From Muribaculaceae bacterium (GTDB taxonomy: Bacteria > Bacteroidota > Bacteroidia > Bacteroidales > Muribaculaceae), in the NCBI GenBank assembly GCA_022509165.1, contig JAFLTT010000007.1, forward strand, positions 109,017 through 173,016: a stretch of DNA of 64,000 bases, in the 5' to 3' direction. Below the pieces are notes generated by a model. It had not been told where the DNA came from. It was given only the letters and a program-made list of their open reading frames with translations, and made no database searches. A program made the translations under genes and the position numbers. Below, in pieces: positions 18,427-25,811 of this stretch (position 1 is its first letter; every line of letters begins with the position of its first letter).

Positions 18427-20991
18427 TTATCCACATCTTGATGAACCGCAAGAAGTGCAAATCAGACATCCTTCCTGATATATCAGGGTTTCAGAGCCGC
18501 AATTGGGACATTTTTGTCCCTTGGCTTCAGCCCCATTAGGCAGATATTTCTTCAAGGCTCTCTCTACTCCATTTTTCCAGGTGTTGATACTGTTGGAGTC
18601 CAATTCAAGACCACCTACAAGTTTTAATACTTGATCTATGGGCATGCCATAACGGAGTACTCCGGAGATTAATTTAGCATAATTCCAGAACTCGGGATTA
18701 AATTTTTCGCTCAATCCTTCTATTGTGGTCTTATATCCTCGTTTATTGATAAATTGGAAATCATATCTTTTCTTTCCCGATTCATCTGTAGCCTTGATTA
18801 TTTTTCCATGGGTTACACTTTTGGGACAGAAAATTCCATCTTCATCATCTGCAAGACCGGTAAATATTTCATATGGTTTTCCGTCTGCCAGGCCAACGAA
18901 TGCGATCCATTTTTCTTTGTTGTTCTGAAATCTTACTACATCGGCTTCAAGTTCGATCGGTCGTTTCACTTCATGATCCACAGCATGGATAAGTGAAGGA
19001 GTAGAGGAAGACTCAGACGGGGTGGTCGTCGGTTTTTTTACAGTTTCTAAAACATTTGATCGGGAACCATCTCTATATACGGTACAACCTTTACATCCCG
19101 ACTTCCATGCTTCTGTATATAGTTTTTCTACTAATTCTTCAGTTACGTCATTTGGCAGGTTAATGGTGACACTTATAGAATGATCCACCCATTTTTGTAT
19201 GGCACCTTGCATTCTCACTTTCTCCATCCAATCCACATCATTTGATGTGGCTTTATAATATGGAGATTTTTTTACCAGTTCATCTATCTCTTCTGCCGTA
19301 AGATTATCTTTCTTTTCAATCCCATTGACATTCATCCATGTCAGGAATTTATGATGATATACTATATACTCTTCGAAAGAATCTCCAACTTCATCTACGA
19401 AATCCACTCTTACGTTTTCATCAGACGGATTAACTTTCCGGCGGCGCTTATACACCGGCAAGAATACAGGTTCAATGCCGGAAGTAGTCTGAGTCATTAA
19501 AGAGGTAGTACCGGTTGGGGCTATAGTAAGACAGGAAACATTCCTGCGTCCCACTCTTTGCATCTTCTCATATAATGCAGGATCGGCTTCTTTTAAACGG
19601 AGGATGAAAGGATTATTCTTTTCCTTTTCAGTGTCATAAACGGGGAAGGCACCTCTTTCTTCCGCTAAATCTACCGACGCTCTAAAATAAGCCAATGCAA
19701 GAGTACGATGCACTTTAACTGAAAAATCCGTAGCTTCCGGAGTTCCATATCTATATCCTAAAGCCGCGAGCATATCTCCCTCTCCGGTAGTGCCGCAACC
19801 TGTGCGACGTCCTTTGGATGTTTTTGATTTTATTTTCTTCCAAAGGTTCAATTCTGTATTTTTCACCTCATCTGGCTCAGGATCCTCTTCTATCTTCTTA
19901 ATTATTTCATCTATCTTGAGCATTTCAAGGTCGATGATATCATCCATGATTCTCTGAGCTTTCCCTACATGTTCATTAAAAAGGTCAAAATCAAATTCTG
20001 CCTCAGACGTGAAGGGGTTTTTTACGTAACTATAAAGATTGATAGCCAGAAGACGACAACTGTCGTAAGGGCAGAGAGGAATTTCTCCACAAGGATTTGT
20101 AGAAATTGTGCGGAAACCCTGATCGGCATAACTGTCTGCAAGACTTTCCCGAGTTATAGTGTCCCAGAACAATACTCCCGGTTCTGCGCTTTGCCAGGCA
20201 TTATGAATAATTTTTTTCCAGAGTCTGTTGGCATCAATTTCCTGGGTAAAATCAGGATGCTCGGAATCTACGGGAAATTTAAGAAGGTAATTCTCATTAT
20301 TCTGAGCTGCGTGCATAAATTCATCATCGATGCGTAAGGAAACATTGGCTCCCGTAATTTTACCCGGAGTGGACTTGGCATCTATGAAAGCTTCTGAGTC
20401 AGGGTGTTTAATGGAAACCGTAAGCATCAATGCACCCCTTCTGCCATCTTGTGCCACTTCACGTGTGGAATTGCTGTATCTTTCCATAAATGGCACGAGA
20501 CCGGTGGATGTCAGAGCTGAATTCTTCACCGGTGCTCCTTTTGGTCGAAGATGAGAAAGGTCATGGCCTACACCGCCACGTCTTTTCATCAGTTGCACCT
20601 GTTCTTCATCTATCTTTATTATACTTCCGTAGGAATCAGGAGTTTCATCTAAGCCGATTACAAAACAATTGGAAAGGGATCCTACCTGATAATCATTCCC
20701 GATACCTGCCATGGGGCTTCCCTGAGGTACAATATATTTGAAATCTTTTAAGAGTAAATATATATCTTCCTCAGATAACGGATTGGGATATTGCGCTTCT
20801 GCAGAAGCAAGGGATCTTGCAATTCTGCGGTGCATATCATCAGGTGTTTTCTCATAGATATTACCAAAAGAGTCTTTCAGGGCATATTTTGTAACCCATA
20901 CACGCGAAGCAAGTTGATCACCTTTGAAATATTCCAATGTTGCTTCAAATGCTTCTTCGTATGAGTAAATAGGGCGGTCTTGTGATGACAT
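18427..20991 (-). CDS. nrdJ: Adenosylcobalamin-dependent (class II) ribonucleoside-diphosphate reductase
   Basis: An 854-residue enzyme making deoxyribonucleotides with a B12-generated radical. Visible features are SLSNCFVIG (first active-site Cys), STNPCGEIPLCPYDSC (second Cys and finger loop), the substrate loop APTGTTSLM, and the redox and zinc C-terminus with CPNCG, CLICTSCG and SRCG. The length fits the NrdJ/TIGR02504 type. No cobalamin riboswitch is seen in the short leader. The promoter is the mirror-image partner of the nitroreductase promoter (21044-21074). Confidence 0.95.
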   Translation of the reverse strand: MSSQDRPIYSYEEAFEATLEYFKGDQLASRVWVTKYALKDSFGNIYEKTPDDMHRRIARSLASAEAQYPNPLSEEDIYLLLKDFKYIVPQGSPMAGIGNDYQVGSLSNCFVIGLDETPDSYGSIIKIDEEQVQLMKRRGGVGHDLSHLRPKGAPVKNSALTSTGLVPFMERYSNSTREVAQDGRRGALMLTVSIKHPDSEAFIDAKSTPGKITGANVSLRIDDEFMHAAQNNENYLLKFPVDSEHPDFTQEIDANRLWKKIIHNAWQSAEPGVLFWDTITRESLADSYADQGFRTISTNPCGEIPLCPYDSCRLLAINLYSYVKNPFTSEAEFDFDLFNEHVGKAQRIMDDIIDLEMLKIDEIIKKIEEDPEPDEVKNTELNLWKKIKSKTSKGRRTGCGTTGEGDMLAALGYRYGTPEATDFSVKVHRTLALAYFRASVDLAEERGAFPVYDTEKEKNNPFILRLKEADPALYEKMQRVGRRNVSCLTIAPTGTTSLMTQTTSGIEPVFLPVYKRRRKVNPSDENVRVDFVDEVGDSFEEYIVYHHKFLTWMNVNGIEKKDNLTAEEIDELVKKSPYYKATSNDVDWMEKVRMQGAIQKWVDHSISVTINLPNDVTEELVEKLYTEAWKSGCKGCTVYRDGSRSNVLETVKKPTTTPSESSSTPSLIHAVDHEVKRPIELEADVVRFQNNKEKWIAFVGLADGKPYEIFTGLADDEDGIFCPKSVTHGKIIKATDESGKKRYDFQFINKRGYKTTIEGLSEKFNPEFWNYAKLISGVLRYGMPIDQVLKLVGGLELDSNSINTWKNGVERALKKYLPNGAEAKGQKCPNCGSETLIYQEGCLICTSCGSSRCG

Positions 20992-21040
20992 TTATAACAT
21001 TTTTATTACCTTATATGGTGTTTTCTTTCTATTTGTATGA

Positions 21041-21074
21041 TTGCAAATTTAACGAACAATGGGTATATTTGCAA
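21041..21074. promoter_or_regulatory. Interlocked divergent promoters for nrdJ (minus) and nitroreductase (plus)
   Basis: Plus strand: TTG (21041-21043), 20 nt, TATATTTG (21064-21071). Minus strand: TTG (21074-21072), 20 nt, TAAATTTG (21051-21044). Each -33 TTG directly abuts the -7 element of the other promoter, so the two polymerase sites occupy the same 34 bp and should exclude each other. Confidence 0.75.
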
Positions 21075-21092
21075 TGATAAGATACTTTGAAA

Positions 21093-21842
21093 ATGACCCA
21101 GGATTATTTTTTGTCGAGAAGAAGTTGCAGAAATTTTTCTTCTGAAAAAATCGCACCCGAGAAACTTGAAGAAATGCTTCTAAAAGCTTCAAAAGCACCT
21201 ACTTGTGGTAACATGCAACTTTATTCTGTTGTAGTGACTTCAAACGAAGAAAACCGGAAACGATTAGCATCTTTCCATTTTAATCAGCCCGCTGCAGCAG
21301 GGGCTCCGGTCATTTTGACTATATGTGCCGACTTCAACCGGTTTACCCATTGGTGTGAAATTAATAATGCGGATGCAGGTTTTGATAATTTTCATTCCTT
21401 TATCACAGCTTTGACCGATGCTGTGATATATGCTCAACAAATAACTACAATTGCAGAACAAGAGGGTCTGGGCACTTGTTATCTGGGCACTGTCACCTAT
21501 AATGCAAAAGAAATCTCAGAATTACTGGATCTTCCCAATATGGTGGTACCGGTTGCTTCCCTTGCCATAGGTTGGCCGAATGAAAAAGGAGAAAAAACAG
21601 GCCGGTTACCTTCATCCGCCTTTATTCATGAAGAAAAATATCGCAGTGATAGGAAGGAGGATATTAGAAAATTCTTTGAAATCCATGATCTCAATCCCGA
21701 CAACAATAAATTTATAAAAGAAAACGGAAAGGAAAATCTGGCACAGGTATTTTCAGAAGTCAGGTATCCGCGTGAAATGAATGAAAAGGTTTCTGAAAGT
21801 TTTTATCAGTTGCTTAAAGAAAAGAATTTCATTAAAGATTGA
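21093..21842 (+). CDS. Nitroreductase-family flavoprotein
   Basis: A 249-residue FMN-dependent NAD(P)H oxidoreductase. The N-terminal FLSRRSCRNFSSEKI (Arg-rich FMN-binding loop) and ASKAPTCGNMQLYSVVVT are classical, as is the later EQEGLGTCYLGTVTYN. A C-terminal extension of about 75 residues (from RLPSSAFIHE) resembles the NfsA branch. The substrate is not predictable. A TTG six bases upstream could also be read as start, but the ATG at 21093 is preferred. It is followed 22 nt later by an AraC-type regulator gene and is probably co-transcribed with it. Confidence 0.88.
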   Translation: MTQDYFLSRRSCRNFSSEKIAPEKLEEMLLKASKAPTCGNMQLYSVVVTSNEENRKRLASFHFNQPAAAGAPVILTICADFNRFTHWCEINNADAGFDNFHSFITALTDAVIYAQQITTIAEQEGLGTCYLGTVTYNAKEISELLDLPNMVVPVASLAIGWPNEKGEKTGRLPSSAFIHEEKYRSDRKEDIRKFFEIHDLNPDNNKFIKENGKENLAQVFSEVRYPREMNEKVSESFYQLLKEKNFIKD

Positions 21843-21864
21843 ATTAATTCTCTATATTAAATAG

Positions 21865-22728
21865 ATGGAAATAGGGTTGAAATATAACCTTGATCTGGTA
21901 GAAGATGTCACCAATATTCTCGCTCAGGATTTCTGGGTGTACTGTAATTTTGTAGGTGCCATGATTCCGGAAATATCCGACCCTGTAAAATTTACGTCAA
22001 ACTGCTCCATTTTTGTAAAGGAAGGAGAAGGGAAGGTAGAAATAGATCTTCTCAGTTATGACTTCAAGGCCCCATGTATTGTGAATATCAGGCAAGGACA
22101 GATAATTCAAAACTGTTCATTCAAAGGAAATTTCAATGCCTCTTTTATAGTATTGTCTAAAAGGTTTTGTGATAATTTATTCTTATTGCTAAAAGACAGT
22201 AATTCTTATGGTACGGCTTCTCTTGAGAGAGTAACACCTGTGCCTGAGAAACTCGTGGAGAAATTTGATAATTTCTATCATCATGTCCGGGATATCTTTG
22301 AAGATTCTCAAGGAGCTAATGCATATCAGGCTATGGTTTTGGCAATAGCTTCTTTCTTTTATGAATGTGGAACTAAGTGTTATCTCCCTATTCTGGATCC
22401 AACACAAAAATCATCAAGCCGGCTTACTGAGAAATTTATTTCTCTGGTACAAATGAACTTTAAGAAGGAACGGTTCCTTGAATTTTATGCAAAAAAACTG
22501 GAAATAAGCACAAAACACCTATCACGTACTGTAAAAGAAACTACGGGATTTACTGCTGTAGATTGGATAGACCGCTTTGTGATCTTGGAAGCAAAAGTTT
22601 TGCTTAAATCAACGACTATGTCGGTTCAGCAGATTTCTGATGAACTCAATTTTAATAACCAGTCTTTTTTCGGCAAGTATTTTAAGAAGCATACCGGAGT
22701 TTCTCCAAAAGAATTCCGGAATTCTTAG
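21865..22728 (+). CDS. AraC-family transcriptional regulator
   Basis: A 287-residue regulator. The N-terminal ~170 residues are a ligand-sensing domain of cupin-like type without close recognition. The C-terminal ~100 residues form two helix-turn-helix motifs: FYAKKLEISTKHLSRTVKE and MSVQQISDELNFNNQSFFG, then the family signature KYFKKHTGVSPKEFR. The position just after the nitroreductase suggests, but does not show, that it controls that gene. It converges with the EamA gene 10 nt away. Confidence 0.88.
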   Translation: MEIGLKYNLDLVEDVTNILAQDFWVYCNFVGAMIPEISDPVKFTSNCSIFVKEGEGKVEIDLLSYDFKAPCIVNIRQGQIIQNCSFKGNFNASFIVLSKRFCDNLFLLLKDSNSYGTASLERVTPVPEKLVEKFDNFYHHVRDIFEDSQGANAYQAMVLAIASFFYECGTKCYLPILDPTQKSSSRLTEKFISLVQMNFKKERFLEFYAKKLEISTKHLSRTVKETTGFTAVDWIDRFVILEAKVLLKSTTMSVQQISDELNFNNQSFFGKYFKKHTGVSPKEFRNS

Positions 22729-22738
22729 AAATCCAATC

Positions 22739-23653
22739 TTAAATCCTTCTGGAACGAGGGTTTATTTTTTCCGAAATCAAAATACCTCCTATAATGAGTA
22801 TACAACCCAAATAACCTAAAAACATAATTTGCTCTCCCAATACGAAATAACCAGCCACCATAGTCACTATAGGTTGTACATATAGATAATTGTTCGCTTT
22901 AATAGCTCCTAACTGTTTCATAACCTCATTCCAGGCAAGATAGGCAAAAGCTGAACACAGCAATCCTAAAAAAATGAAATTGAGAAGAAACTGCGGTTGA
23001 CTTAAGTCGAACAATAGCCCTAATTTTAAAGGCTCTCTTTGCATTATGAGCAAGGGTAATGCGGTTATAACTCCGTAAAAAAATAATTTGCGGGTTATAA
23101 AAAGGGTAGAGTATATAGGAGTCAGCCTTTTTACCACTATTGTGTAAATTGCCCATGATACTGAAGCGCTCAAAGCAATGATATCTCCAAGAGGATTGAT
23201 TTCAAAACTTTCGCCGCTGCTAAAAATCACACATGCCACTCCGGCAAAAGAAATGAGAGAACCCACAATTACATTTGGCTTTGGCATAAACCGGTAGAGT
23301 ATAGCCATCAGTGCTGTGGTAAAAATAGGAGAGATACTTACCAAAAGCGAAACATTACCTGTGGTAGTGTATTTCAAAGCATAGTTTTCTGCGATGAAGT
23401 AAATGGATCCCGCACACATCCCACATATAAGAAACAGGAATTCATCAGTTCTGTTATTAGAGAGTATTTTCCTGTAAGTCATACATAACAACAGGAGGTA
23501 TGCGAAAGTAAATCTGTAAATAAATACCTCTACCGGAGTGAATCCACCGGTGACCATCAGAACCTTGGAACTCAAAAAGGAAGTTCCCCAGGCTATCATG
23601 ACAATAATGGCGCCAATATTGGCGAATATTTTCAAGGTATTTAGATTCGGCAT
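22739..23653 (-). CDS. EamA/DMT-superfamily transporter
   Basis: A 304-residue inner-membrane protein with about ten hydrophobic segments arranged as two EamA repeats. The first begins IVMIAWGTSFLSSKVLM and the second LGDIIALSASVSWAIYTIVV. Such proteins export amino acids or metabolites, but the substrate is unknown. The open frame continues to 23707. The promoter TAAATTTG (23685-23678) lies inside that extension, so the ATG at 23653 (MPNLNTLK) is chosen. Confidence 0.88.
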   Translation of the reverse strand: MPNLNTLKIFANIGAIIVMIAWGTSFLSSKVLMVTGGFTPVEVFIYRFTFAYLLLLCMTYRKILSNNRTDEFLFLICGMCAGSIYFIAENYALKYTTTGNVSLLVSISPIFTTALMAILYRFMPKPNVIVGSLISFAGVACVIFSSGESFEINPLGDIIALSASVSWAIYTIVVKRLTPIYSTLFITRKLFFYGVITALPLLIMQREPLKLGLLFDLSQPQFLLNFIFLGLLCSAFAYLAWNEVMKQLGAIKANNYLYVQPIVTMVAGYFVLGEQIMFLGYLGCILIIGGILISEKINPRSRRI

Positions 23654-23677
23654 TTTTTCAGCAAAGAAATGCTTACG

Positions 23678-23707
23678 CAAATTTAAGCAATGTATGACTA
23701 AAAGCAA
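23678..23707 (-). promoter_or_regulatory. EamA gene promoter
   Basis: TTG (23707-23705), 19 nt, TAAATTTG (23685-23678) on the minus strand. The -33 element sits inside the U-tract of the rubredoxin terminator, so the upstream gene's end and this start are packed together. Confidence 0.7.
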
Positions 23708-23738
23708 AAAAATAAGGCAATCTCAATTAGATTGCCTT
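23701..23738 (-). terminator. Rubredoxin terminator
   Basis: On the minus strand AAGGCAATCT (23738-23729) pairs with AGATTGCCTT (23723-23714), loop of five, followed by a T-rich run ATTTTTTTGC. A strong rho-independent signal. Confidence 0.85.
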
Positions 23739-23758
23739 TATATGGATATGTAAATTTT

Positions 23759-23920
23759 TTATTCTTCCGGAGAAAATTCACTCTTTGGTGCCTCACATAT
23801 GGGGCAGACGAAGTCATCTGGCAAAGATTCAAAATCTGTGCCTGCTGCTATTCCATTATCCGGGTCTCCTAAAGCGGGATCATAAATCCATCCACACACA
23901 TTGCATATATATTTCTTCAT
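23759..23920 (-). CDS. Rubredoxin
   Basis: A 53-residue electron carrier read directly from the sequence (start ATG 23920, stop TAA 23761-23759). The protein begins [19 protein letters not shown] and contains the two iron-binding pairs, YICNVCG (Cys6 and Cys9) and [10 protein letters not shown] (Cys39 and Cys42). It binds one Fe in an FeS4 site and would serve oxidative-stress or other redox enzymes. It has its own terminator. A promoter matching TAnnTTTG could not be found upstream of it. Confidence 0.95.
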   Translation of the reverse strand: MKKYICNVCGWIYDPALGDPDNGIAAGTDFESLPDDFVCPICEAPKSEFSPEE

Positions 23921-23975
23921 AATCATTAAAATTAGTTTATACCTAAAACAAGTGTTTTTAGTTTTTGGTTCATTT

Positions 23976-24006
23976 TTGGTTAATTCCTCCTCGTGACTTA
24001 TATTTG
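23976..24006 (+). promoter_or_regulatory. Promoter of the DUF1015 gene
   Basis: TTTTG ending at 23978, then 20 nt, then TATATTTG (23999-24006). The predicted start near 24012 leaves a leader of about 30 nt. Confidence 0.75.
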
Positions 24007-24041
24007 CAATATGCTATAAATAGAAACTTTAATATAATACC

Positions 24042-25289
24042 ATGGCAAAAGTAAAACCGTTCAAAGGGGTAAGACCACCCAAACATTTAGTGGAACAAGT
24101 AGCCTCACGGCCCTATGATGTACTCAATAGCGAAGAGGCTCGTATGGAAGCGGAGGGGAATGAAAAATCTTTATATCGAATCATTAAGCCAGAGATAGAC
24201 TTTGAAATAGGCACAGACGAGCATGATCCCAAGGTTTACGAACAAGCAGCCTTGAATTTTAAATTATTTCAAGATAAAGGATGGCTTATACAGGATGATA
24301 AAGACCATTACTATATCTATGCTCAGACAATGGATGGCAGAACCCAATATGGTTTTGTAGTGGCTGCCTGGGTAAATGATTATATGGAGGGTAGAATCAA
24401 AAAGCATGAATTAACCCGAAGAGATAAAGAGGAAGACCGCATGAAACATGTGAGGGTTAATAATGCCAATATTGAACCCGTATTCTTTGCTTTCCCCGAC
24501 AATGATGTGCTTCAAGAAATTATAGAAGAAACAATAAAGAAAGAGCCTGAATACGACTTTATTACTCCCGATGGTTTCGGACATACGCTATGGACTATAA
24601 ATGATGAGCCAACAATAAATAAAATAACAGAAGAATTTGAAAAAATCCCCAACCTTTACATTGCCGACGGGCACCATCGTTCAGCTGCTGCTGCTTTGGT
24701 AGGTGCGGAAAAAGCTGAAAATAATCCTGATCATAAGGGAGATGAGGAATATAATTATTTTATGGCTGTGGCTTTCCCTAAATCTCATCTAAATATTATT
24801 GACTACAATCGGGTTGTAAAAGACCTGAATGGTTTATCACCTGAGGAATTCCTGGAGAAATTGAAAGATAATTTCATTATAGAGGATAAGGGGACTGAAA
24901 TATACCGCCCTCAAAAACTTCATAACTTCTCATTGTATCTTGACGGAAAATGGTATTCTCTTACTTCAAAACCCGGAACATATAATGATGAGGACCCAAT
25001 CGGAGTGCTTGATGTAACGATTTCTTCAAACCATATTTTACGAGATATTTTAGGTATCACTGATTTAAGGAGTGACAAAAGAATTGATTTTGTAGGAGGA
25101 ATTCGTGGCCTTGAAGAACTGAAGAAAAGAGTGGATAGTGGTGAAATGAAAATGGCCCTTGCTCTATATCCTGTCACAATGGACCAATTGATAAATATTG
25201 CTGACAGTGGAAATATAATGCCTCCAAAGACTACCTGGTTTGAACCGAAACTTCGTTCCGGACTGGTAATCCATAAACTGGAAGATTAA
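24042..25289 (+). CDS. DUF1015 family protein
   Basis: A 415-residue cytoplasmic protein of the DUF1015 family, recognised from the opening KPFKGVRPP...RPYDVL, the central YIADGHHRSAAAALVG and the closing PKTTWFEPKLRSGLVIHKL. No biochemical function is established for the family; in other Bacteroidetes I recall members near serine-biosynthesis genes, which is not the case here. The IADGHHR segment looks like a conserved active or ligand site. It is a single-gene transcript with its own promoter and terminator. Confidence 0.88.
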   Translation: MAKVKPFKGVRPPKHLVEQVASRPYDVLNSEEARMEAEGNEKSLYRIIKPEIDFEIGTDEHDPKVYEQAALNFKLFQDKGWLIQDDKDHYYIYAQTMDGRTQYGFVVAAWVNDYMEGRIKKHELTRRDKEEDRMKHVRVNNANIEPVFFAFPDNDVLQEIIEETIKKEPEYDFITPDGFGHTLWTINDEPTINKITEEFEKIPNLYIADGHHRSAAAALVGAEKAENNPDHKGDEEYNYFMAVAFPKSHLNIIDYNRVVKDLNGLSPEEFLEKLKDNFIIEDKGTEIYRPQKLHNFSLYLDGKWYSLTSKPGTYNDEDPIGVLDVTISSNHILRDILGITDLRSDKRIDFVGGIRGLEELKKRVDSGEMKMALALYPVTMDQLINIADSGNIMPPKTTWFEPKLRSGLVIHKLED

Positions 25290-25344
25290 ATTAAAAGTTT
25301 CAGAAAGTTATCTATCTGATTTTTAGACTGAGATATAAAATATG

Positions 25345-25378
25345 AACCCCGAGATATTTAAAATATTTCGGGGTTTAC
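25345..25378. terminator. Terminator after the DUF1015 gene, probably bidirectional
   Basis: AACCCCGAGATATTT pairs with AAATATTTCGGGGTT (one G-U pair) with a tiny loop. It lies between the convergent DUF1015 and lipoprotein genes. Confidence 0.75.
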
Positions 25379-25433
25379 TGACTATAAGTTATTAAAAATT
25401 AAGATAAAGAATTTTATTCTTGAAGCTTTATTT

Positions 25434-25811
25434 CTACAGGTTCTTTATTTCAACTTCATTTAAGGTATCGTTTTTTACTTGGCCTAATTCATAAAGACGT
25501 GCCTGAGTCTCTGAACGCATTTGTTTAAGCAACTTAAAAAGGGAATCATTCTCCTGCTCAGTAAGTTTAAGATCTGTCTCCGGAGGCACCGAAAAATTGA
25601 TATCAGTAATTGTTTTCTCAAACAATTGTGTCAGAGAATCTATTTCTGATGAGTCTTTAGAATTGCTTATCCTTTCTGTAAATTCCAAAATATTGATGGC
25701 ACTTAGAGTAAACAGCTGTCGTGCATCTTCAGATCCAGTTGTGTCTTCCTTTTTACCGCAAGAAGTGATTATTATAAATAATGGTAGAAAAAATGCCGGA
25801 AATTTTTTCAT
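25434..25811 (-). CDS. Small lipoprotein of unknown function
   Basis: A 125-residue protein with a lipoprotein signal (MKKFPAFFLPLFIIITSCGKK; lipid-bearing Cys18). The mature part is hydrophilic and mostly helical, rich in Glu, Ser and Leu, with no recognised domain. Its ATG overlaps the stop codon of the upstream uvrA paralogue (TAATG), which implies translational coupling to a DNA-repair gene. I cannot suggest a function. Confidence 0.75.
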   Translation of the reverse strand: MKKFPAFFLPLFIIITSCGKKEDTTGSEDARQLFTLSAINILEFTERISNSKDSSEIDSLTQLFEKTITDINFSVPPETDLKLTEQENDSLFKLLKQMRSETQARLYELGQVKNDTLNEVEIKNL

